The notes below the pieces were generated by a model that saw nothing but the letters and a program-made list of their open reading frames with translations, had not been told where the DNA came from and did not search any database. Shown piece after piece: positions 24,852-32,393 of a stretch of DNA of 37,318 bases. Position 1 is the first letter of the stretch; every line of letters begins with the position of its first letter. This stretch comes from an uncultured Alistipes sp. (GTDB lineage: Bacteria; Bacteroidota; Bacteroidia; Bacteroidales; Rikenellaceae): contig CANPHE010000024.1 of NCBI GenBank assembly GCA_947573795.1, positions 1 to 37,318 of the forward strand, in the 5' to 3' direction. The position numbers and the translations under genes are program-made.

Positions 24852-25676
24852 TTACTCTGCGGCGGGCGTTTCGGCCGTCTTCTCCGCCGGACGCTCGATC
24901 CCTTCCGCTGTCGCACGCTCCTCCATGCGCTGGATACGGGTGTCGAGATCGGGGTGCGTCGAGAACAGCTGGTTGATCTTGCTGCTTTTCTGCGCTCCGG
25001 CCTCCTCCTGCATCTGCTTCAGACGTCGGAACGAAAGGGCCATCGCCCACGGATTCTTGCCTGCCTTTTTCAGAAATTCATAGCCGTAATCGTCCGCGTC
25101 GCGTTCCTGTTTCTGGGAGTAGGTGGCGCTGACGAGCGCTTCGCCTAGATCGCCCAGTTGCGAATCGGTCAGTTGGGCCGCTTTGCCGCCCTGAGACGAT
25201 ACGCCGTCCTTGAGGGCCGAGGTGAGCAGTGCCGTGCGGAATCCCTTCTTGGAATCGCGGTGGGCGATATGACCGATTTCGTGACCGATGACGCCCAGCA
25301 GTTCGTCGTCGCTCATGATATCCATCAGCGACGAGAAGACGCGGATGCTGCCGTCGGCGCAGGCGAATGCATTGACGTCGATTACGCGGTATACTTTGAA
25401 GTTGAGTTTGATGCCGTCGGCGTCGGTCAGCCCGTCGGTCAGTTTGCGCAGACGGATATCGTAAGGATCGTCCGCTTCGCAGACCGGATTGTTCGCATCC
25501 ATCCAGTCGATGTACTCCTTGACATAGGCGGCCATCTGCTCGTCGGTGAGCGTAACGGCCTGGGCTGCCTTGGCGGCGCCGCTGAGTGCTTTTTTCAGGT
25601 TGAACTGTGCCGTTGCAGGCCACGAAACGATCGTACAAAGTAACACGACCGTCCATTTTGCAAAATTCTGCTTCAT
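24852..25676 (-). CDS. M48-family zinc metalloprotease, exported
   Basis: A 274-residue periplasmic or membrane-associated peptidase. An N-terminal signal peptide (KWTVVLLCTIVSWPATA, then Q) precedes the M48 domain: HEIGH at residues 132-136 supplies two zinc ligands and the catalytic Glu, and E191 in QERDADDYG the third. The closing STHPDLDTRIQRM motif is typical. It resembles LoiP/BepA-type quality-control proteases of the envelope. The start at 25676 was chosen because it gives the signal peptide directly; the upstream in-frame start at 25715 adds 13 residues. A -7 promoter box lies at 25702-25709. Confidence 0.9.
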   Translation of the reverse strand: MKQNFAKWTVVLLCTIVSWPATAQFNLKKALSGAAKAAQAVTLTDEQMAAYVKEYIDWMDANNPVCEADDPYDIRLRKLTDGLTDADGIKLNFKVYRVIDVNAFACADGSIRVFSSLMDIMSDDELLGVIGHEIGHIAHRDSKKGFRTALLTSALKDGVSSQGGKAAQLTDSQLGDLGEALVSATYSQKQERDADDYGYEFLKKAGKNPWAMALSFRRLKQMQEEAGAQKSSKINQLFSTHPDLDTRIQRMEERATAEGIERPAEKTAETPAAE

Positions 25677-25701
25677 ATAAGTTCGGTTTGTTAAAAACAT
25701 A

Positions 25702-25709
25702 CAAAAGTA
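25702..25709 (-). promoter_or_regulatory. Promoter -7 box for the M48 protease gene
   Basis: Minus-strand TACTTTTG fits TAnnTTTG and sits 26 bases upstream of the start codon; the -33 region is not clear. Confidence 0.5.
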
Positions 25710-25849
25710 ACGCATTTATTTTAGAATGCGATGCATTTCCCTCGGGTTTTTATCGAATTCCGTCGGAGGGGTTGTCGTCCGGAGGCGGACAACTCGTGCT
25801 TTCGGGCTCATTTCGGGGGTGTTGGGGGAATGCGATTCTGTCGACGGGC

Positions 25850-25881
25850 TTTCCGATTCTCGTTTTTTATCGCTACCTTTG
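25850..25881 (+). promoter_or_regulatory. Promoter abutting the flavoprotein start codon
   Basis: TTTC at 25850-25853 and TACCTTTG at 25874-25881 with a 20-base spacer. The box ends 7 bases before the ATG at 25889, so the transcript would be leaderless or nearly so. Confidence 0.55.
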
Positions 25882-25888
25882 CGACTGC

Positions 25889-27160
25889 ATGGAACAATTG
25901 GAAGAAATACAGCCTTACGACGTGATTGTCGTGGGGGCGGGAGCTGCCGGAATGATGGCTGCCGGAACGGCGGCGCGCAACGGTATGCGGGTACTCCTGC
26001 TGGAGAAGATGGAGAAATCGGGCCGTAAGGTCCGCATTACGGGTAAAGGACGCTGCAACGTGACCAATGCCCGGCCGCCCGAGGAGTTCGCGTCGCAGAT
26101 ACGTACCAATGCGGACTTTTTCGCTCCGGCATTCGCCGAGTTCAACAACCGTTCGACGATCCGTTTCTTCGAACGGCGGGGCGTGCAACTCGATATCGAA
26201 CGCGGTGAACGCGTATTTCCGCATAGCGGCAAGGCATGGGATATCGCCACGGCGCTGCTGGAGTACTGCGTGGAGAACGGCGTGAAGATACTCTACGACA
26301 CGCGGGTGAAGGAGATCATGACGTTGGGCGACCGTGTTTTCGGCGTGAAATACATCAACAAACGCGGTTTCGAGCGCAAGGAGGAGTGCCCGCGGGTGAT
26401 CCTCACGACGGGAGGCGTCTCCTATCCTGCGACCGGATCGACGGGCGACGGTTACGGCTTCGCGGCCGACCTGGGGCACACGATCGAACCGCTGCGGCCG
26501 TCGCTGACGCCGCTCGTGACGTCGCATCCGCAGATGAAGTATCTCGAAGGGCTGTTGCTGCGCAATGTCCGGGCCGTGCTGTGGATCGACGGGGAGCCGG
26601 TGCGCGAGGAGTTCGGCGAACTGGGGTTCTCGGACCGCGGTATCGAAGGGGCCGTAGCGCTGCGCATGAGCCGCGATGCGGTGGATGCGCTGATCGACGA
26701 GCGTCGGGTGAAACTGGTTGTCGATCTCAAACCCGCTTTGGACGAGGCGACGCTGCGCGACCGTATCGCCCGCGAAACGGCCGAAATGGAGCCTACGGAG
26801 TTTTTCGGCGAGCTGCTGCGCAAGCTGGTTCCCAAGCCCTTGGTGATGCCCCTGGCCCAAGAGCTGGATATCCATTCGAAGAACTACATCTCGAAGCTCA
26901 CCGAGGCGCAGATCACGCGTCTGATCCGTACGCTCAAGGGGTTGACTTTCCCCATTACGGATTATGCGCCGTTCGAATATGCCGTGACCACGGCCGGAGG
27001 CGTGTCGTGCGCCGAGGTCGATCCCAAGACGATGCAGTCGCTCAAGGTGCGCGATCTCTACTTCGCCGGCGAAATCCTCGACTTGGACGCCAATACGGGC
27101 GGCTATAATCTTCAGATCGCTTTCTCGACGGGGCATCTCGCCGGAATGCTCAAAAAATAG
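25889..27160 (+). CDS. BaiN/HI0933-family FAD flavoprotein (aminoacetone-oxidase-like)
   Basis: A 423-residue soluble flavoprotein. The N-terminal Rossmann motif VVGAGAAGMMAAG binds FAD. KMEKSGRKVRITGKGRCNVTNA is the hallmark stretch of the HI0933/BaiN family, and the C-terminal GGVSCAEVDPKTMQS with GEILDLDANTGGYNLQIA closes the FAD site. Members include a bile-acid dehydroxylation reductase, but most have no proven substrate. The ATG at 25889 was chosen because it precedes the Rossmann strand by the usual distance; an upstream in-frame start (25607) would overlap the divergent M48 gene. The next gene begins 5 bases past the stop, so it heads a small operon. Confidence 0.88.
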   Translation: MEQLEEIQPYDVIVVGAGAAGMMAAGTAARNGMRVLLLEKMEKSGRKVRITGKGRCNVTNARPPEEFASQIRTNADFFAPAFAEFNNRSTIRFFERRGVQLDIERGERVFPHSGKAWDIATALLEYCVENGVKILYDTRVKEIMTLGDRVFGVKYINKRGFERKEECPRVILTTGGVSYPATGSTGDGYGFAADLGHTIEPLRPSLTPLVTSHPQMKYLEGLLLRNVRAVLWIDGEPVREEFGELGFSDRGIEGAVALRMSRDAVDALIDERRVKLVVDLKPALDEATLRDRIARETAEMEPTEFFGELLRKLVPKPLVMPLAQELDIHSKNYISKLTEAQITRLIRTLKGLTFPITDYAPFEYAVTTAGGVSCAEVDPKTMQSLKVRDLYFAGEILDLDANTGGYNLQIAFSTGHLAGMLKK

Positions 27161-27165
27161 GGGCG

Positions 27166-27678
27166 ATGCGGATCGGCGGACATGCTTTCGGACAACGGTG
27201 GTCGGGACGTCTGGCCGAGTGGCGGACGCGATTGTCGCGGGCTCGCTATTTCCGGGGCCACGGGGTTCATTCGCCGTTCGTCTATGCGATCGTCCGTGAA
27301 GTGTTCATGCGTCGGGAATTGTTGCCGGGCGATCGGACGCTCTATCGTGCGCTCGTGCAGGCCGGAGTGTCGCAGCGGCGGGCCGTACAGTTGCAAAATC
27401 TCGCGATTCACTGCGGCTACGGCAGTTTCGGCATGAATCGTGCCGAGGGGGACCTCTGCATTGCCACGCGCGATTTGCCGCGTTCCGAGACGCTCGCGTT
27501 GGTACGGGCGGCTGTCGCGGCGCGCCGTACGGTGGTCGTGATGGCGCCTTACGACGGTTGCGAGCGATTGGCGATGTGTAGGCAATTGGTGGCCGAGCAC
27601 GCTTCGACGACGATCGATAATCGGGCTTACCTGTTGATTTTCAATAACGGACTTCCCAAGCAACACTTCGAACTATGA
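27166..27678 (+). CDS. Short relative of a Bacteroidales SAM-methyltransferase-like family
   Basis: A 170-residue basic protein. Its N-terminal ARYFRGHGVHSPFVYAIVREVF and C-terminal end GLPKQHFEL match, as I recall them, both ends of a Bacteroidales class I methyltransferase-like family of about 250 residues. The middle that normally carries the glycine-rich SAM-binding motif is missing or very short here, so it is probably not an active methyltransferase. It is in the flavoprotein operon (5-base gap) and overlaps the adenosyltransferase gene by 4 bases (ATGA). Confidence 0.6.
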   Translation: MRIGGHAFGQRWSGRLAEWRTRLSRARYFRGHGVHSPFVYAIVREVFMRRELLPGDRTLYRALVQAGVSQRRAVQLQNLAIHCGYGSFGMNRAEGDLCIATRDLPRSETLALVRAAVAARRTVVVMAPYDGCERLAMCRQLVAEHASTTIDNRAYLLIFNNGLPKQHFEL

Positions 27679-28226
27679 AAGTATACACCAAAACCGGAGA
27701 CAAGGGTATGACGTCGCTCGTGGGCGGCGAGCGGGTCTACAAGAGCGACGAACGGGTCGAGGCATACGGTACGGTCGACGAATTGTCGGCCTTCACGGCT
27801 TTGCTGACCGACCGGCTGCGCGAGGACGATGCGTGTATGCCCTATATCGACGAGTTGAACCGCATCCTTTCGCGGATGATGACCGTCGAGGCATTGCTCG
27901 CGGCGGGGGAGTCGGGGCGAGACAAGTTGCCTCCGCTTCCCGATGATGCGGTCGCATGGCTCGAAGAGCGGATCGATGCGATGCAGGCGGCATTGCCGCC
28001 GATCGATAAATTCACGCTTCCGGGAGGGCATGCGGCTGTTTCGCTGTGTCACGTCTGCCGGACGGTGTGCCGACGGGCCGAACGTGCGGCTCTGCGAGCC
28101 GATTTGAAATACGAGGTTGCGCCGGAGGTGCTGATGTGGCTGAACCGGTTGTCGGACTATTTTTACCTGCTCGGGCGTACGTTGACGCAATATTACGGAG
28201 TGGAAGAGACGCTTTGGATTCCCTGA
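27675..28226 (+). CDS. PduO-type cob(I)alamin adenosyltransferase
   Basis: A 183-residue enzyme that transfers the adenosyl group of ATP to cob(I)alamin, making coenzyme B12. The N-terminal signature KVYTKTGDKGMTSLVGGERV, followed by VEAYGTVDELSAF, is the ATP-binding part of the PduO/MMAB family. The helix CRTVCRRAERAAL carries the conserved Arg, and the C-terminal LSDYFYLLGRTL is typical. Length is normal. It is translationally coupled to the preceding gene. The B12 product would serve enzymes such as methylmalonyl-CoA mutase, which are not in this window. Confidence 0.93.
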   Translation: MKVYTKTGDKGMTSLVGGERVYKSDERVEAYGTVDELSAFTALLTDRLREDDACMPYIDELNRILSRMMTVEALLAAGESGRDKLPPLPDDAVAWLEERIDAMQAALPPIDKFTLPGGHAAVSLCHVCRTVCRRAERAALRADLKYEVAPEVLMWLNRLSDYFYLLGRTLTQYYGVEETLWIP

Positions 28227-28342
28227 CCGGTACGATAGTCGGTTCGGGGCGTAAATCGGCAACTCGACGGGGCTTTTCGATCGATTCCGACTGGGGGTAC
28301 TTCTTGAAAAACGCAGTTATCCGATCTTTTTTCGCGTTTTTC

Positions 28343-28372
28343 TTTGATTTTATCGTTTTTTTTATATTTTTG
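28343..28372 (+). promoter_or_regulatory. Promoter for the DUF2795 gene
   Basis: TTTG at 28343-28346 and TATTTTTG at 28365-28372, spacer 18 bases that includes a run of eight T. The expected start of transcription is about 70 bases before the ATG at 28450. Confidence 0.7.
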
Positions 28373-28449
28373 CAAATCTGTTCAGTGGTTCGTGTGACCT
28401 TGGATATGAGTTAAAGGATTGATAAAAAGAAACTTAAAACTATATAGTT

Positions 28450-28671
28450 ATGTACTGGACACTGGAATTGGCTTCGAAGCTCGAAGATGCTCCCTGGCCT
28501 GCTTCGAAAGACGAGCTCATCGATTATGCGGTACGCTCGGGCGCGCCGCTCGAAGTGCTCGAAAATTTGCAGGAGATCGAAGACGAAGGCGAGATTTACG
28601 AATCGATCGAAGATATTTGGCCCGATTATCCGTCGAAGGACGACTTTTTCTTCAACGAGGAGGAGTATTAA
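28450..28671 (+). CDS. DUF2795 family protein
   Basis: A 73-residue very acidic protein ending DIWPDYPSKDDFFFNEEEY, the conserved tail of Bacteroidales DUF2795 proteins (also VLENLQEIEDEGEIYESI). Its function is unknown. The gene is monocistronic, with a consensus promoter upstream and a hairpin terminator 20 bases downstream. It is the last core gene before the second accessory region. Confidence 0.85.
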   Translation: MYWTLELASKLEDAPWPASKDELIDYAVRSGAPLEVLENLQEIEDEGEIYESIEDIWPDYPSKDDFFFNEEEY

Positions 28672-28691
28672 CAGCCTTTAGATAGGTTAAT

Positions 28692-28736
28692 CAGCGCGAC
28701 AGACAATGAAAATTTGTTTGTCGCGCTGGTGTTTTA
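28692..28736 (+). terminator. Terminator after the DUF2795 gene
   Basis: A 15-bp stem (28692-28706 / 28714-28728, one G-U pair) around a 7-base loop, then GTGTTTTAG. Marks the end of the core segment. Confidence 0.8.
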
Positions 28737-28754
28737 GGGTCTCAAATGGTGTGG

Positions 28755-28782
28755 TTTGTTTGTCTAAAAATCCATATCTTTG
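28755..28782 (+). promoter_or_regulatory. Promoter candidate for the integrase
   Basis: TATCTTTG at 28775-28782 fits the -7 consensus; a TTTG at 28755-28758 is upstream at a shorter than usual spacing (16 bases). The integrase ATG follows 37 bases later with a good GGAGG ribosome site. Confidence 0.5.
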
Positions 28783-28819
28783 TTTCTTCTCAGGAATATC
28801 ACTAAAAGGAGGAAAAAGT

Positions 28820-29764
28820 ATGGGAAGACCGAAAAGATTATATCCGTTGGGCAAATACCGCCTTCGTGTTCCGAAGGATGCAGAAAAAGACAAGGCTTAT
28901 CCTGTCGAGTTGGAATACACTTGGAACAGGCAGATAATCCGTAAGACAACGAATGTCTTTGTCAAGGTTGCGGCCTGGAACCAGAACGGCAATCAGGGAC
29001 GGGGCGAGATTCGCGCAAGTCACGGCAATGAAGCCAAACGGCTGAATCAACTTCTGTTGGCTCGTGTTGAACGGATTGACAGTCTGCTTGCGGAATACAA
29101 CGAGAAGCATCCGAATCAGATAACGGTAGATGTCGTTTCCGGTTTTCTTGCTGACAAGCCTCTTGCCCGACGAGACCAGGGAAAAGATTTCGTGGAGTTC
29201 ACATTGGAACGCCTCGCTTCCGATTATTCGAGAAACAGAATCGGGAGAAGCCGATACGAGAACGGAAGGAGTTGCATGAATATCTTCCGGACTTTTTTAA
29301 GAGCCTCCAAGTTGGCTTCTTGCGGAAACGATTCAGTCTATGTCGGTGATGTGACACCAGAGCTGCTGGACAGTTATATTGCTTGGCGCAGAGAGGTCAA
29401 GCAGAATTCCGATGTGACAATCAACCATTCTTTGACACCGATCTTGAAAGCTTGTGCTTATGCCTGTGAAATGAACATTATGGAACCGGTCTTAAATGCC
29501 AGAATACAGGACATGCGTATCATTACCAAAGCTTCTTTGTCGGAAGAAGAAAGCGAGTTTGACGGAAAAAGTCTGAACAAAGAACAGATGCTGGCACTTA
29601 TGAAATACTACAAAACCTGTCCGGAGCCTCGCAGGAAAGAGTTTTTGGAGATGTTCTTCTTTGCCTTTCATGCCTGCGGGCTTCGTGTTGTCGATGTGAT
29701 GACATTGCAATGGATTCATATCAACTTTGAGCGACGGGAACTTCCGAGGTATGCAAAGAACTGA
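28820..29764 (+). pseudogene. Tyrosine integrase truncated in its catalytic domain
   Basis: 314 residues. The N-terminal ~100 residues form an arm-type DNA-binding domain (YRLRVPKDAEKDKAYPVELEY...), followed by a core-binding SAM-like domain (about 120-235) and the start of the catalytic domain (SLNKEQMLALMKYY, FFFAFHACGLRVVDVMTLQW), which contains the first catalytic Arg. After NFERREL the sequence changes to PRYAKN and stops; the Lys, HxxR, second His and Tyr are all absent, whereas complete relatives run about 90-100 residues further. It is a dead fragment made by a deletion whose other side is the DinD-like fragment that follows. The ATG at 28820 has an AAAGGAGGAAA ribosome site. Confidence 0.85.
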
Positions 29765-30153
29765 CCGACGAATGGGAGCGACGCGGTGTGAAGAAAGGAC
29801 AGGAATACGCAACACTGACCGACGTCATCACGCAAGGCTGGTCGGGTATGAAGACACGGCAGTACAAGCAATACAAAGGACTGAAAACGGAGAGCCTGCG
29901 CGACAACATGACCAACCTCGAACTGGTGCTCAATATGCTGGCCGAAGCGTCAACGACCGAGATTTCCAAAGAGAAGCAACCTCGCACGATAGCCCAGAAC
30001 CGCAAGGGGGCAGCCGAAGGCGGTTCGGTTGCGGCTGCAGCCCGCAAGACGCTCGAAACCCGAACCGGCAAAAAGGTGGTTTTGCGACTCAATGCTAAAC
30101 AAGTTTTAGCAGCCAAGCAAGCCGAGCAAATCGAAGCAACCGAAGACAATAAT
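29743..30153 (+). pseudogene. C-terminal fragment of a DinD/BRO-type protein
   Basis: About 137 codons, beginning SEVCKELTDEWERRG and including EYATLTDVITQGWSGM, YKQYKGLKTESLRDNMTN and LVLNMLAEASTTEIS, the conserved C-terminal half of DinD-like proteins (DNA-damage-inducible D, often with an N-terminal BRO domain and found on prophages). The N-terminal half is missing because the frame starts at the integrase junction. After about position 30153 the frame runs on with unrelated low-quality sequence. Internal initiation at 29788 (GTGAAG, on the + strand) could still give a product, but I treat it as a remnant. Confidence 0.75.
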
Positions 30154-30308
30154 ATTATCACGCCTTGGCTTGTACACACAACGACAACACCACTACAACT
30201 ACGCTCTCGGCAGAACTGTACAATATCTACAAGGCTATTGCAGCCCTCTCAGCCCCCCTCCGCAGGTCCAGCGCATCGTCGAAAATCGGTTATAAGCAAC
30301 TCGAATAA
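30153..30308 (+). pseudogene. Short open remnant of unknown protein
   Basis: A frame without a start codon reading ...DNTTTTTLSAELYNIYKAIA... then ALSAPLRRSSASSKIGYKQLE and a stop at 30306-30308. It looks like a natural C-terminus rather than chance, but I cannot name the protein. It is adjacent to, and out of frame with, the DinD-like fragment. Confidence 0.35.
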
Positions 30309-30946
30309 ACGACTGCATACTCTTGAGAGATGATATGATTCCTATTCGAGACATAGCAAACTCTTCCCGTCGAGCAGCCTTGCACTTTGCAGCTCAAAAT
30401 ATTTTCAGACAGTTACAAGACCGCATGCCTATAAGCAAATCGGTTTTCTCTAAATTTAGTACAAAATCGAATATACGAGAAACTCTGTAATTCTATACGG
30501 AAAGAGTTATTTGCCATCAAACATCGTCCTGTTTGCATATATACGACTTCATACCGCCATACTCGATTTTCTCAATGTCGGCAATACAAATAAATGCGGG
30601 TTAAGTTTATAAATGGTTAAATGTCACCAGCTGTGAAAATACCCCCCCCCTTATACGACCGATGTTCGGTATTTTTCTCCATGTCTACCTCATTGTCGGT
30701 AACATTCTTCTACGCAAAGGTACAGCGGCAGGATGAACGACAAGTACCGCTGCGCTAATAGATGGGCTTAATAATGACAACTTTCCGCAAATCAAAGATT
30801 TGGGTATTTCATTATTGCCGGCTTCTATTTCCTTGTCTTCTCATCCTTTTTCGCTGTTCTTCATTGCTCGAAAATTTGTCCCGACAACGAGGTCGAAAAT
30901 GGCTTCAAGAAAAGGGAAAAGAAAAGTCAAACACAAAATTAAAATT
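30309..30946. other. About 640 bases without a convincing gene
   Basis: Decayed-looking sequence between remnants and the next intact genes. It contains a C9 run at 30642-30650, a minus-strand promoter-like element at 30715-30744 and an imperfect inverted repeat near 30725-30755 (CAGCGG ... CCGCTG). The frames starting at 30762 and 30800 have basic, unconserved-looking openings and are not supported as extensions of the next gene. Confidence 0.5.
30715..30744 (-). promoter_or_regulatory. Minus-strand promoter-like element
   Basis: Minus-strand TACCTTTG (30722-30715) with CTTG at 30744-30741 after an 18-base spacer. It would transcribe leftward into the gene-free stretch and antisense to the DinD-like remnant, with no coding target seen. 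Confidence 0.35.
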
Positions 30947-31222
30947 ATGAGCAACATTCAGGAATCAAAAGAGTACCAACTCGCAAAAGAGTGGGAGATG
31001 GCGGTGAATAGCTACAGTTTCGACCTGAAAAAGTTTGCTGCGGCTATCCCGACAATGCACCTGACACTCCAGCAGAGCCTTTACCGACTGCTAAAAGAAT
31101 GCATAAAAGTTATGGCAGACGAAAGTCGCAGATATGATGACCGCAACCGTGCATCTCACGAGGAAGCAGTGCGGATTATGGAGTACCTTAATGAATATGG
31201 GCAACACATTCCTTTTAAATAA
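30947..31222 (+). CDS. Small hypothetical mobile-element protein
   Basis: A 91-residue helical protein (MSNIQESKEYQLAKEWEM...). The ATG at 30947 was chosen because the longer frame from 30800 begins with a basic unconserved-looking stretch. The helix LTLQQSLYRLLKECIKVMAD and the Arg-rich DESRRYDDRNR are visible, but no family is known to me. It is followed by two further small genes with gaps of 8 and 6 bases. Confidence 0.6.
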   Translation: MSNIQESKEYQLAKEWEMAVNSYSFDLKKFAAAIPTMHLTLQQSLYRLLKECIKVMADESRRYDDRNRASHEEAVRIMEYLNEYGQHIPFK

Positions 31223-31230
31223 GCAAGTAT

Positions 31231-31503
31231 ATGGAAACAATGGATTTAGAATTTGACGGTACAACTTATGCTTGCCGTATAGTGAATTCCAACGACGACG
31301 AGGAACTGATAATTGCACCGACTTCTCTGCTGGACGCTTTGCGCCCTCATTCTTTCGAAGAGGGAAACGACGGCTTTGTTAACGAGGAAGCAGTGCGGAT
31401 TGATGAAAATGTATTTTTTTACACCGATGATGTAGACCTCAAACTACCAGACTGTGAATTGGTGGAGATATTGAAAGAGAGTAATCCTGAATGGTTCGAC
31501 TAA
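31231..31503 (+). CDS. Small acidic hypothetical protein
   Basis: A 90-residue very acidic protein (MDLEFDGTTYACRIVNSNDD...). The opening beta-strand pair suggests a small compact domain. It shares the words EEAVRI with the preceding gene, probably by chance. A second in-frame ATG at 31240 is an alternative start. Function unknown. Confidence 0.6.
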   Translation: METMDLEFDGTTYACRIVNSNDDEELIIAPTSLLDALRPHSFEEGNDGFVNEEAVRIDENVFFYTDDVDLKLPDCELVEILKESNPEWFD

Positions 31504-31509
31504 ACATCT

Positions 31510-31887
31510 ATGATTATGGAGAAAAAATATATTATGCAGGTCGTCGGGACAATCTGCGAGCAGTTGATGACGCTGACGCCGATTAACACGATTTTATCGT
31601 GGGGCATAGACAAGTTTATCGCAACCGTATACAAGAATATGCCAGCTCTCAAATTCAAGGTAAACGGACGACTATACAAAGGATATGTTATTATCGCTCT
31701 TAACGGCTCGGACTATTACGAGGTCTATCTTCAGAACGACACTGGAACAACTTTAATCAGTAACGAGGTGTGTTTCGATGAACTTGGCGACCTTATAGAC
31801 GAACATATCGAGAGCGGAACGGACAAAGCCGAATATGACCAATTTTGCGAAGAACAACGAAAGTTGTTAATACGGTCTATGTATTAA
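31510..31887 (+). CDS. Small hypothetical mobile-element protein
   Basis: A 125-residue protein; alternative start at 31516. The central part (FKVNGRLYKGYVIIALNGSDYYEVYL) and C-terminal helix (FDELGDLIDEHIESG) fit a style common in Bacteroidales conjugative-element proteins of unknown function. It is the last gene of a three-gene + strand operon that ends at the hairpin at 31890. Confidence 0.62.
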   Translation: MIMEKKYIMQVVGTICEQLMTLTPINTILSWGIDKFIATVYKNMPALKFKVNGRLYKGYVIIALNGSDYYEVYLQNDTGTTLISNEVCFDELGDLIDEHIESGTDKAEYDQFCEEQRKLLIRSMY

Positions 31888-31919
31888 AAAGTCCCTGTTA
31901 GGATAACCTAACAGGGACT
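31886..31919. terminator. Terminator between convergent genes
   Basis: A perfect 13-bp stem (31890-31902 / 31907-31919) with an ATAA loop. The A-run on its left becomes a U-run for leftward transcripts, so it terminates the minus-strand cluster, and it follows the + strand operon by 3 bases. Confidence 0.8.
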
Positions 31920-31996
31920 CGCCCTTCGAAGAAATACTTTTGTAATAATCGAATTATTCCTCTTATAGATATAACAGCTCAAGCATGTTATATTAG

Positions 31997-32022
31997 TATC
32001 ATGTTGGAGCTTCCACATGATA
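31997..32022. repeat. Inverted repeat 3' of the small membrane protein gene
   Basis: TATCATGT / ACATGATA, 8 bp, with an inner GGA/TCC extension across one bulge; 66 bases beyond the stop of the minus-strand gene at 32088. It may be a second part of the termination region. A TACTTTTG box at 31935-31942 on the + strand has no gene after it. Confidence 0.45.
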
Positions 32023-32087
32023 CAGCCCTCAATACATCCAATATAATTATACTTTTTTATGATATTTAACTTGTTCTCGGCATTTGC

Positions 32088-32330
32088 TTATAATAAATCA
32101 CATATCTTATTACATATATTCTTCCATGCCTTATCAAAAACTACGATGAGAATCAATATGATGACCATTACTGCTCCCCATAATAACTCCTCTCCGCCAA
32201 GACCGTATTCATTCATTTGCTCCCAATATCCAAATCCGAAAAGGTTAAGTAGCAGTAAACCAAGTATTATCCATTTTGCATTAAAGAGGATTGCCCTGGC
32301 TATTTTTTGCCTCGATTTTGTATGCGCCAT
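32088..32330 (-). CDS. Small two-helix membrane protein
   Basis: An 80-residue protein with two membrane helices (about 17-33, NAKWIILGLLLLNLFGFG, and about 47-67, LLWGAVMVIILILIVVF), a basic N-terminus and a Lys-rich, Cys-containing C-terminus. No family recognised. It lies 63 bases downstream of the Hsp70-like gene on the same strand and is the last gene of the AT-rich cluster. Confidence 0.6.
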   Translation of the reverse strand: MAHTKSRQKIARAILFNAKWIILGLLLLNLFGFGYWEQMNEYGLGGEELLWGAVMVIILILIVVFDKAWKNICNKICDLL

Positions 32331-32393
32331 ATTCTTTAAATTTTGTTAAACAATTTATTGTTATTTATAGCTTTATCCTTCACAATCACTTGA

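Noticed and set aside
25808..27136. Open frame of 442 codons on the - strand
   Set aside because: Antisense to the flavoprotein gene with its recognisable FAD motifs.
28221..28249. Imperfect hairpin across the stop of the cobalamin adenosyltransferase gene
   Set aside because: Contains a bulge and G-U pair and lacks a U-run; not convincing as a terminator.
30762..30950. Open frame of 62 codons before the gene at 30947
   Set aside because: Overlaps the upstream region of a better start, has a basic random-looking sequence and no neighbours that support it.
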